Positions 45,401 through 55,635 of a stretch of 64,000 bases of DNA are shown one piece after another. This DNA comes from Oscarella lobularis (Eukaryota > Porifera > Homoscleromorpha > Homosclerophorida > Oscarellidae): contig NC_089177.1 of the NCBI RefSeq assembly GCF_947507565.1, positions 3,780,648 to 3,844,647 on the forward strand, written 5' to 3'. Each line of letters starts with the position of its first letter. Position 1 is the first letter of the stretch. Position numbers and translations under genes: made by a program. Under the pieces are notes generated by a model that was given only the letters and a program-made list of their open reading frames with translations, did no database searches and was not told where the DNA came from.

Positions 45401-48400
45401 GTTTTGAGGCGAATGAAATCCGAGGAATTGTCGTTGTCGTCGGATAACGGCGGCGGCGGCGGCGGCGACGTGCTCATGTTTCGCGAGGCGGCCGAGCATT
45501 GCGCGAGGCTGTGCCGGGTTCTCATGCTGCCTCAGGGACACGCTATTCTTGTAGGAAATGCCGTCTGCGGAAAGGCGACTGTCGTGAAATTGGCTTGCGT
45601 GGCGGCGCGCAAAAAGGTGAATTTTTCAAAAGAAGACGGCGTTCTGTAAAGATTCTTCTTCTTTTTTCTTTTTAGTTGATTGAGATTGAACCAGCGGATG
45701 CTTTGACTGCTTCTCTCAAAGAAGCTTGCCATTTGGCTGGTTTGAAAGGCGAAGAATGCGTTTTATTCGTTAAGGCCAAACGTTTTGCGCACTGTCCTCA
45801 AGCCGTCTTTATGTTGATGAAACGAGGTAGAGATCTTCTCCAATTAGCTAGCTTCTCTTTTAATAAATGTAATTGTGTTCAGGCGCAGTGAGCGGTTTGT
45901 ACAGTGCAGACGAAATGCGTCAAATGACGTCAAAATTGAGCTCGTCGTTGAGAAGCGTCGGCACGCGAAAGAATCACGCCGGCGTGACAGTGGAGAAATT
46001 CTGGCAGAACGTGAAGAAAAAGACGCACATTGTCATCAGTATGACGTCACCTGACGACGTCACGAGATGGATAGGAAGAGATCCCGGTCTACTCGGCTTA
46101 GTTTCGACTATCGATTATCACAAATCGTGGCCAAAGGAAGCGCTAACTGAAGTAAAAAAGATATAATAATATTCACAAAGATTTTGTTTGTATATATATT
46201 CCTATAGGTTGCCTATGGTTACCTTCAGCGCTTGGCTGGAGATGAGATACCGTGGAACGACAGAGGCGGACAGGCTCTAGCAATCAGCGAATTTATGGCC
46301 TTTATACATCTAAAGGCGTGCAATAGTGCGAGAAGCGAATGGAAACGCGACATGTTTACACCGTACACTTACACGGAATTTATTGAAATGTTTATTAGTA
46401 TTGGCGGCGAATTGAGAAAGCGATATGAGGTCTATATATAGTAGAAAAGCCGGCTATACGATCATTCTACTTTGTCTTTAGGATGAATTGAGTGTTGTCG
46501 AAGGGGCCGTGCACAAAATTGGCGAAACGAATTTGATTGTCGAGCGATATCAATCGGAGCTCTTTCACTTGAACAAGAATCGCGACGAATGCGCGAACGC
46601 GTGTCGCGAGACGGAAAACGAGACGGAAACGATGAAGGAACGACTCGAAACGCTTCAACGCGCCTATCGCGACGAGGAGGAGATACAGACGCGCGAAAAA
46701 CTCGCAATCGACGCACTGAGAAGCGAAGCTCAAGTCCAATACGACGAAGTGACGCCGCTCTACGAGGCAGCCCTCTCCGCTTTGAATTCACTTACGAAAC
46801 GAGACGTTGACGAGTTGAAAACGTATGTTCGTCCGCCCGTCGACGTGAGAGAAGTCGCCTGCGCCGTTTGTCTTCTATTCGGTTTAACGGAGTCGTGGGA
46901 CGAGGCGAAGATGCTCTTTCACACTGAGGATTTTTTTGAGAATTTGCAGTTTTTCGATAAGGAGAGGATGCCCGGGCGGACGCTCGCCCGATTGGGCGCT
47001 TATACGTCGTCGCGATCGTTTGCCGACGAGAGAATTGGGTCGGTTAGTCGGGCAGCCGCTTCTCTTGCCATGTGGGTGAAGGCCGTCGAGACGTTTGCTT
47101 CCGTGCATAAAGTCGTCGAGCCGAAGAGGAAGAAACTGGCGAAGGCAGAGGGAAGACTCAAGCAGGTTATATACTCGAATGGCTAACTATAGAGAAGTCA
47201 ATTGATGATAAATGCTTTTTAGATGCAACATCGCTTGATTGACATTCAAAAAGAGATGATGGCTGCGCGAAAAGAGTGGCGGATCGCCGCGCAGAAGAAT
47301 GCCAAGTCGACGAAAGCTTTAGCAGAGATAGACGAAACTATAGACGTTAGTTCATTAAATCGGCGATGAGTACTCTTCTTATTTTCTCATGCATGCAGGG
47401 CATTCACACGGAAGTGAAAAGAGCCGAAAACGTTTTGACAACTCTACGCGAAGAGGAGACCAACTGGACAGCCGATCAAAAGCGTTGCCGTCAAGAATTG
47501 ACGTTGTGTCCAGGTAACGCGACGATTGCCGCCGCTTTTGTCACCTATTTGGGATGCCTGTCGGCGGACTCTCAGAACGCACTGCTTCGTCAGTGGATCG
47601 ACTTCGCCAAGGGCCACTCGGCCATGAAAATAACGATGCCATTTCATACGGTTTCGCCCTATCTAAGTCGCAGTGCCGAATTGGAGTCGTGGAAGTCTTC
47701 GTTGCTTCCTCACGATTCGTTCTCGACGAATACGGCGTCCGCGTTGAAATATTGCCTCCGATATGGATCAAAGAGATGGCCGCTAATTATTGATCCTCAC
47801 GATCAAGCCGAATTGCGACTGGCCACGCTCACGGACGAGAAATCGGCTTTTGTTGCTATTAGCGCCGATCAGAAAGACGTGAAGGATGTCTTGTTAGAAG
47901 CGAGGGTAGCGGGACGAAATGTGCTTCTAACTCATATTGAACGACTCGAAAATTTCGTCGATTTTGAACACGTCTTGAAACGAAGTCTCGGGGGAGCGGA
48001 CGTCTGCTTCGCTACGAGTTTAACGAAATCTCGGCTCTCCTCTTTTGATTTTCGTCTCGAGGACGTGTGCGTTTTGGATATGAGTCTCTCTGGTGACGGC
48101 CTGCAGGAGTGGTTTCTGTATCAGTCGGCTCAAATTGACTGTCCTGAATACGTTGGTCACATACGATCCGTTTATCGGGATATAGCAATTCATTCGGATA
48201 ACCAGAGGGCCTGCAAGGCAAGTAGAGAAATCGAGCTCAAAATAAACTCACCATCTTATTTTTTCACAGAGACATGCTTTGGATGTTGTGGCTCACGTAG
48301 AGGGCGATTTGCTGACGAATTACGGCGTGGTTGAGACGGCAGTTTGCGAGGGCAAGGAGAAGCAGCTTTTAGTTCAATCGCAACTCGAAGCAGCCGACCA

Positions 48401-49881
48401 GCTGTTGCAGGAACTCGTGGAAAAAGTCAACGACCATCGTCCATTAGCTCGACTCATGAGCTGTCTCGTTCGCGCGATAGAAACGCTCGAGTTCGTCGTT
48501 CCTCTTTATCGTCTCGCTTTCGATTGGATAACGCGCATTTTTCGCCGGACGATGTGTCAAATTGTGAAGCTGAAAGTCGTGGGAAGTGATCCCAAGACGC
48601 ACAGTCAAGAAGTAGCGACCAAAGTGACTAAGGGCGTCTTTCAATGCGTAACAAGGAGTCTTCTACGAAGACACGCCGTCGTCCTGGCGTTGCTTCTTCT
48701 GCTCAAAGAAAGGCAAGTCAAAAAGGAGATGCTGGAAATGTTCGTTTGGGACGGCGCGGCCGCGGATGGCAGAACGGCGTCGAGAAAACCGGATTGGCTT
48801 TCAGAAAAGGCACGACTTAGAGGGACGATTATTTGCTTTCACCTTTAGTACGATCTTTTAGGAATGGAATGTTGTAAAAAAGCTGGAAAAGGACGGACAA
48901 ATTCTGGGCTTGGGAGACGATCTCTGCGTCAACGCAGAGCAGTGGAAAGAATATTTTCGGGTGCGCGATTGTTAGAGGTTCTAATACCACTTGTATTTCT
49001 ATTTTCTCTAGCTTGATCCGATTTTTCTCGCGCCCGAACCCTTGAAGTCCCTGAGAATTGACGACGTTCATAAATTGATCTTGTGGAAAGCGATTTCTCC
49101 GCAAAAGGTACGTCACACCTTATTAGGTCAGTTTGTAATTTTGATATGGGTGCATGTGTTAGTTTTCGGAGGCATGCGTTCGATTTGTTGCTGATTATTT
49201 CGGCCCGGCGTTCATTGAACAAAACAAGAGCACGCTGCCTGATCTCGTTGAAATAACGATGGCAACTCGTGCTGCTCTAATAATTCATGAAGACATCTGT
49301 AAGTGAATTTCTCTGAATTTGCACCGCTAACGTTATTTTTTACTCAGATACTACCAAAACCGTTCAACAGCTTGTTTTCACTGCCAAGGAGATTCCTGAG
49401 TGCACGGGAATTTACGCTCTTTTTTTGACGCATGAAATGAATGTCGATTCCATCGTTGCTCGACTAAAGAGATCTCGTGACGATGGTCATTGGATTATTC
49501 TTAATGCCACGTATTGGAAAGGGGAATGGCCGCATCCGGTTGTAAATGCTTTGAAGGTCAGTCAAGTTAGTCAATAGGAGTAAACTCTGGGGTTATACCT
49601 CTTGTTTCCTAAGGAAATTCTAAGTGACTTATCTTTGGTACACGAGCACTTTCGTTTGTGGATACTTGGCAGTATTGAATCATTTTTGCCTCTGACTTTG
49701 CATCATCAAGTACTGAAAATAAGCTCATCTGCTACGGTTAGTGAATTTTTTAAAAAAAATAATTAGTGTGATTTATTCAACTGCTTTTGTCTTTCAGGAG
49801 TGTTTTGAAGCAGAAACAAATACTACGGTTTGTCTGAGAGACTTTGAAAAAGCACTTAATTATGCAAAAGCGGTATTTTAA
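36470..49881 (+). CDS. Divergent dynein heavy chain, possibly DNHD1-like
   Basis: Forty exons sum to 3,782 codons. Exons: 36470-36645, 36690-36771, 36819-36932, 36983-38376, 38429-38603, 38652-38870, 38928-39098, 39148-39252, 39304-39603, 39654-39812, 39883-40185, 40247-40384, 40438-40533, 40587-40736, 40775-40985, 41044-41344, 41393-41505, 41561-41826, 41879-42151, 42204-42338, 42396-42536, 42586-42873, 42928-43155, 43206-43422, 43473-44077, 44126-44224, 44285-45616, 45676-45826, 45883-46151, 46208-46429, 46482-47165, 47223-47345, 47399-48217, 48270-48809, 48862-48960, 49012-49107, 49163-49298, 49348-49556, 49614-49736, 49798-49881. The order is linker, AAA1-AAA4, stalk coiled coil, AAA5, AAA6. 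P-loops: AAA1 ASKGTGKS, AAA2 GAAGSGKT, AAA3 GPAGVGKT, AAA4 GNAVCGKA. AAA1 Walker B reads FVDCH instead of FDEF. The protein stops soon after FRLWILGS in AAA6, without the usual C-terminal domain. Five introns need GC donors. Confidence 0.85.
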
Positions 49882-49942
49882 GACTGATTGTCTACACTAC
49901 TCTATTGACAATCTATAAAATATCGCGTAGCGTGCTTTAGAC

Positions 49943-51631
49943 ATGGAAACATCTCTGAAAGAACACTGGACGTCGAGAGAGTGGAAAGCTTGGATGTCAT
50001 TCTTAGTAATCGGCTTCAACTTGCTCTACGTCACTCGAGCCACTCTGCCCGTAACATCCGTAGCAATAGCAAAGGAATTCGCCTGGCAAAAGAGCACGTC
50101 CGTACGACGCACAGCTCATCCAAAAAATCCACCACGTTGTTTTCCCTGCTAGGGAATCGTGCTCTCTTCATTCTACTGGGGCTACGTCTGCACTCAGATA
50201 CCGGGCGGCTGGCTGGCAAGCCGCTACGGGGGCGAACTCGTGCTTTACTACTCCGGTCTAATTTGGTCTGTAGCAACGTTTTTACTGCCTATTACAGCTC
50301 GAATGTTTGGAGTTTTTGGAGTGATTGTCGTTCGCGTCGTTGCGGGAATCGCACAAGGTAAGACTAAGGTGCGAGGGAGAGAGGAATTTTTCCTGGAGAG
50401 AAGGGTTCGTGCACGTGACTTGGCGTTGTTGCATAGGAACGTTTTATCCTGCTCTCGCCGTTCTAATAGCCGTTCGTGTAAGCGAGACGAGTCGAACGTT
50501 GAGTTTCTGTTTGCCATGTGCTGCTAGTATGACAGGGTGAGGGCTGGTGCAATGACAATGACGTGGTTTCATTGCAAGTCGAGTCCTTTATTTATTTAGG
50601 ACGTTAGTTTGCGGCTTTTTGGGATCTTTTCTCGTTCGTTACGATTGGGATTTGGTGTTTTACGTGTCTGGATTAATTGGGTTATTGTGGGCATTGACCG
50701 GAAAGACCTGTCTCATGTCTGCACCGAGCTACAGAAATAGTCGCATCGAGGCTAATAATAACGCTGCGTCATTGAGTCTAAAAGCCTTTTTCAATTCTTC
50801 TGTTGCGTATGTTACCAAGAAAAAGTTCTTCGCTAATTGATTTCATTTTATAGAGCTGTCTGTGTGAATCACACGTGCGATTGTATTTTACTTGCAGTAT
50901 TTTTCTCGTGGCTTCCTACCTACACTCACGACGTGTATCCTGAAAAGCCGGTATTGCACGTGTGCGTAGTAGATGTATGCATATTGATAAACCTGCATTA
51001 TTAGGTGTGGCCTATTTCGACTCTTCCTTGGCTAGCTGTGACCACATCTCAGATATCATCTGCCACACTTGCGGATAGACTTATTAGATCAGGTACTGTT
51101 CGCATGTATATGTATGTGCGTACTTTCTCAATGTTCGTTTCTACAAGGTATGAACGTTGTACGTGTTCGAAAATTAGTGCAAGTAAGGTTTTTACTTCGT
51201 ATTTAGTCTATTGGTTGCGACTGATAATAATTTAGGCAGTTTCTAGTTTGGGAGGAGCCGGACCTTTGCTGTTCCTGGGACTTGGCAGCCCGTCTTTTAG
51301 CGTCTCTCTCTTTTTGACGACTCTAGCTCTGTTAGCCCACGGTTTTCACGCCAGTGGAAGTTTTTCATTTTTTATCGCCATGAAGCCGGAACTAGCAGGA
51401 ACTCTGACAGGTCAAATTATTAATTATTTAATAAATTAATTTAATTAATTTAATTAAGGCCTCGCAAATACGTTTGGTCAGCTGCCAGGAATATTTGCGG
51501 TTTCTGCGGTGGGAGTAGTGCTGGAGTCGACAGGCGGCAATTGGTCAATTGTCTTTCTCGCAATTTCCGGGCTTTTGGTGCTTGGTCTAATCTGTTTTCT
51601 AGTCGTTGCAAAAATTCCTTTAGAAAAATAA
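49943..51631 (+). CDS. SLC17A9-like vesicular transporter, copy 1
   Basis: Major-facilitator transporter of the SLC17 family, closest by eye to SLC17A9, the vesicular nucleotide transporter that loads ATP into vesicles or lysosomes. Nine exons (49943-50101, 50153-50357, 50437-50536, 50600-50806, 50854-50950, 51005-51092, 51148-51182, 51236-51410, 51459-51631) give 412 residues. Family signatures: WTSREWKAWMSFLVIG at the start, GIVLSSFYWGYVCTQIPGGW in helix 2 and the loop, SWLPTYTHDVYP in helix 7, and LANTFGQLPGIF near the end. The substrate cannot be read from sequence. The ATG follows the dynein stop by 61 bp, and a CTTTAG lies two bases before it. Confidence 0.85.
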
Positions 51632-51695
51632 TCTAATTTGCATTGAGCCCTAGGGAGTGCCCGGAATTAGACTCGGCGTCTCGCGCTACGTACGA

Positions 51696-53426
51696 ATGGA
51701 CTCGAGTGGCGACGACGACGATCAGATGGCTACGTGGACTCCCCGAGAATGGAGAGCGTGGATGTGCAGTCTCGTAACAGGATTCACTCTCCTCTTCGTC
51801 ACGCGATCGGCACTTCCCTTCACAATCGTCGAAATGGCAAAAGAATTCGACTGGGACAAGCGAACATCGGTGAAAAATCGTCGCAGACTCGATGCAAGCA
51901 AAGAATTGCGATATTATCTAGGGTCTTGCGCTATCGGCCTTCTTTTGGGGCTATTCTATCGTGCAAATACCGAGCGGTCGACTCGCCGATCGTTGGGGCG
52001 GCGAAATCGTTCTTCTCTACGCCGCTCTCGCATCGGGAGTAACGACACTAAGCGTACCGATAGTGGCGCGACGAATGGAAGTACGAGGAGTCGTCCTCCT
52101 TCGCTTTACATTGGGAATCTTTCAAGGTCAGAGATCATTGACTTGTGGACACAGGACACAGTCATATGAATTTTTTTTTTCGAAGGCGTTTTCTTTCCGG
52201 CGCTCTCTGTTCTCGTGTCGAATCGAGTAGTGGAGAAACGTCGCTCGTTGAGTCTCAGTCTTCCAACGGGATCTATTCACGTTGGGTACCGTATGATTAT
52301 TGATTCTATTTAATTGTTATTTTTTCTCTTTGTCGTAGCACCGTTTTGTGTGGTGTTTTGGCTTCGGGTCTGGTGCCTCACTATGGCTGGGCATCTGTTT
52401 ATTACTTGTCGGGATTTGGGACGTTGTTATGGGCTGGTCTCGTTCGAATGTGCGTTTTTGAAAAGAAGGAATCAAGAGTGATTCGGAGTGAAAAAGTTGT
52501 TCTGCCTTGGCGGAAAATACTTGTCAACAAATCGATAATGTAAAGCTGATGATATGATGGCTGTGTTTTCTATATATTCAATGACTTGTGAGATAGCGCC
52601 GCGCAATTGGCACACTTTTGTGATAACAGCATCTCTGCAGTTTTCTATTCTTGGCTTCCCACCTACGTCAATGATATCTTTTCCGACAAACCCGTGCGTT
52701 TGAAAAAAGTTTACTGTATTTGCGGAAATTTATTTCTTTAGGCTTGGCCATGTAACACTCTTACTTGGCTTGCCGCTGGAATTTCGATCGTTTTGGGTGG
52801 CACTCTATGTGACAAGCTCATACAATCTGGTCAGATAGAATTAGATGACTTTGATAATGGTCTATTAATTTCTTGTTTCTAGGGTTCAGTTTTCTTTCTG
52901 CTCGAAAGCTTACGCAAGTAAAGGGCCCTGTATATCGTATGTTTCCTAATGCAATCTTCTTCACTGCTTAGTTTATTTCCAATGTGGTTCCTTCGTGTTT
53001 TTTGCTACTTTTGGCATTCTCGTCGCTGTCTTTCCTTGGCACTGTCATTGTTATGATCATTATAGTGTCTGTGCAACAATTGCACAACTGTGGGGCGTAT
53101 ACCTACCTTTCACTTATCAATCCAGAATATGCAGGAGCAATAACAGGTATGTCCTAAATAAATAAATAAATAAATTATATATATATAATATAGGGGTTTC
53201 GAATGGACTCTCTCAAATTCCCGGTAGTTTTTAACTACAGCGCAAAAATTGTACCGATGTGCCTATATTGAATTTTTTAGCAAGTTTGGCTGTGTCGCTT
53301 ACTGGCAACGTTCTACAGTCGACAGGCAACGATTGGTCAATCATTTTTCTGGCTATGTCAGGTTTTTCATTATTAGGAACATTGATATTCACCACTATAG
53401 CAACTCAAGAGACAGCTATACATTGA
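51696..53426 (+). CDS. SLC17A9-like vesicular transporter, copy 2
   Basis: Tandem paralogue starting 64 bp after the stop of copy 1. Ten exons (51696-51869, 51922-52126, 52186-52285, 52339-52539, 52597-52693, 52742-52829, 52883-52917, 52972-53146, 53194-53223, 53281-53426) give 416 residues. The first eight intron positions and most exon lengths (205, 100, 97, 88, 35, 175 bp) equal those of copy 1; the last exon is split here by one more intron (53224-53280). The sequence has diverged considerably: the helix 2 motif reads GLALSAFFWGYSIVQIPSG, and the N terminus has an acidic DDDD run. The duplication is therefore old compared with the tubulin array. Confidence 0.83.
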
Positions 53427-53490
53427 GAGTATTTTCTCACCTTTTTTGAACGATACATCCGGGAACGAGAGCGTAGCCAAGTCCCTAACG

Positions 53491-54647
53491 ATGGCGTTGT
53501 TCTCCGTCTATTCGTCGCCTATCGCGCGACTTTATCGAGCCAGCGTATTCTCGAAAGCTTTTCTCTTTCAACTAGTCATCTTTCTGGCTACGATCATCGT
53601 CCCCTTCTTCGTCTCTTATCGTAGTTTGGGTAAGGTCACGGATTTTTTCGCGCGCGCGCTATCACTTCGATCTTTTCATAGGCTTTTGGCTGCGCGTTAG
53701 CACGTTCAGAGAGCAGCCTGACATCAAATATCGTCACGAAGCGATGATTTTCGCTCGAGGACCCAATCGGCTTCTCGCGTGGAGCACTTTCTCTCATTTC
53801 AATCTCATCTATTCGAATCACCTTCGAATCCCCGTCATAAAAGTAAAATTAATTTTTTTCGGATTAATTAAGTTAATTAATTAAATTTTCAGTCCTATGA
53901 GGAAGACGATAATCACGACGGACTCAACGATCGTTTGATATTAACCGTGGAAATGCCTCGATTAGAAGAAGAAACCATAGTAGACATTCAAATGTTGCTA
54001 TTCTTTTCCTACTCATTGAAGGTATATATACAAATAGATATTGATTTTTTAAATTAATTTTTTTCAGCGCTACGTGGATCTAAAGCTACAGGGCATGGCT
54101 TTTATACACGATTCAACTCCAATTCCGGGCTCTCGCTTCGATTTTAGTGGCCAGTTAGAATTCAAACAGGCCACGCCCTTATCACTAACTACTCATTATA
54201 CACAATACGATGTAAGAGATACTTTGTGTGCGCGTGTGTATCAACAATCAACAGTGTTGCCTTTTTTAGGTGTCTGTTGTTAATTCTAGTAGCCCCTTTG
54301 CTATTGATTATGACGTAGTTGATATATTGAGGATGTATGAGTCAAGAAATGGTAAGTTTGTGTTGATATCAGTAGGAGGAAGCCACGATGTTTTATTAGA
54401 GTCAATCTACTTGAGTAATGTTAATCGGATATGGAGGAATGACTATTCCTCGTCGAGCGAGAAATTCACTCTTTCTGGAGTGATACGTTATCCCAATCAA
54501 GTTATTAGCTATAGGCCCAATTTTTGGCAAATTATCAAGGAGGCGTGGATTCAGTATCTCGCCATATTGGTTGTCTTTATTTTCGTCTTTCATTATCTCA
54601 AACGGTTTGTGTTTGAAAATCAAATAGTTCAGACCATCGTCAAGTAG
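53491..54647 (+). CDS. TMEM231: Transition-zone membrane protein 231
   Basis: Component of the tectonic/B9 complex at the ciliary transition zone, which gates entry of membrane proteins into cilia. Six exons (53491-53629, 53682-53842, 53893-54021, 54068-54211, 54270-54351, 54400-54647) give 300 residues, close to the human protein. The architecture matches: a short cytoplasmic N terminus (MALFSVYSSPIARLYRAS), a first membrane helix, a long lumenal region (REQPDIKYRHEA, LLAWSTFSHFN, SPFAIDYDV, VIRYPNQVISYRPNFW) and a second helix near the C terminus. The last intron (54352-54399) is 48 bp, in frame and without stop codons. It is inferred because splicing restores the human-like spacing between the RN and IRYP positions. 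The ATG lies 64 bp after the SLC17A9-like copy 2 stop. Confidence 0.92.
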
Positions 54648-54663
54648 CCAATAAAAAAAACAG

Positions 54664-55562
54664 TTAACGATTGTCTTCGATTATGATTGTGCCATAAGGG
54701 TATCCATCCAGTTCAACGAAAATGTAACGAAATTCCCATTTTCCTTTCGATGTCTATAGAATAAATATCTCCTATTAGATTCTTTTTGATTTTTTCTTCT
54801 TGCCTCTTTTAGGTCAGCGTGAACTGTTGCTTCACGTTGGCTACCCTTCAGGTGATACTTTACCCTTATGTAGTTTTCTCCATCAACAACGTAAGCTTGA
54901 TTACTATTATTTCCCTCAAACATTTACTATGTAGTACGTAATAAATAAATAAATAAGCTTACGCAATGTGTCTGCGTCTTCCCCTTCCTGATGATTCCCC
55001 ATGGGCTGTGATTGGCTCCCCCAGCGTTTCTTTTACCTAGTATAAAATAGGGGTATGACTATTGATTTATTGATTTATGATGTTGTAGCAAAGAACTAAC
55101 GCGGCTGTCCGCTTTCACTTTTTTAAGAGACTTTGTAAAAATTCTTTGGGGACTGTCGCCTTTTAGAAACTCAGAAAAAACGGACCAAAACAAAATTCCT
55201 ATAATGTAGATATTAGACGAAAAAACCCCTCCAAAGACGATGACTAAAAATGAATTATACCAGTGATACCAAATCCAACCAATATCACTCCCAAATAGCT
55301 AACATCTTTACTAGTTTCAATTACTAGAAACAAATACGTAAATAATCTTCTAAGTTTCAAGTTCGTGTCTACCTTTTCTTGCTGTAGATATTTCCGTGTT
55401 CTGACGCTCTTCTCCAACTATGAGAGATTCTAACACTCCCTTATCGTGTTTCTGAGATGGTTTTTGATTGGCCGCCTGTGTCGACGCTACTCTGCGTAAG
55501 TAACGGCTATGGAGGTTTGTCAAGCAGGGCTCCAGACGCATTAGACGCCGAAATAAAGCCAT
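54664..55562 (-). CDS. TIMM21: Mitochondrial import inner membrane translocase subunit Tim21
   Basis: Inner-membrane protein of the TIM23 presequence translocase that contacts the TOM complex and helps respiratory-chain assembly. Six minus-strand exons (55562-55373, 55323-55261, 55198-55101, 55036-54963, 54903-54804, 54753-54664) give 204 residues. There is an Arg-rich N-terminal presequence (MALFRRLMRLEPCLTNLHSR), one membrane helix (VSYLGVILVGFGITGILF), then the Tim21 core with HGESSGRGRRRHI, VKYHLKGSQREATVHADL and the C-terminal WEFRYIFVELDGYP..TIIIEDNR, which matches the human end. The last intron has a GC donor (GAG|GCAAGA at 54804|54803) with no GT alternative. The stop is 16 bp from the convergent TMEM231 stop. 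Confidence 0.92.
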
Positions 55563-55635
55563 TTTGATCTCAATGTTAGCGCGCGGTGCCTAATCGAATC
55601 AGCCCACGCTCTCTCGCGAAGAGAATCTACTGGAA
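55563..55635. promoter_or_regulatory. 73-bp bidirectional spacer between TIMM21 and RABGGTA
   Basis: Start codons of two divergent housekeeping genes are 73 bp apart. The spacer is GC-moderate with a GCGCGC core near 55580 and no TATA element. Shared promoter function is inferred from position only. Confidence 0.5.

Noticed and set aside
54804-54965. A further GC-AG intron in TIMM21 between the RRRHI and NQAYVV parts
   Set aside because: A GT donor at 54962 with an acceptor at 54905-54904 gives the correct phase and exactly the human spacing, so no GC donor is needed.
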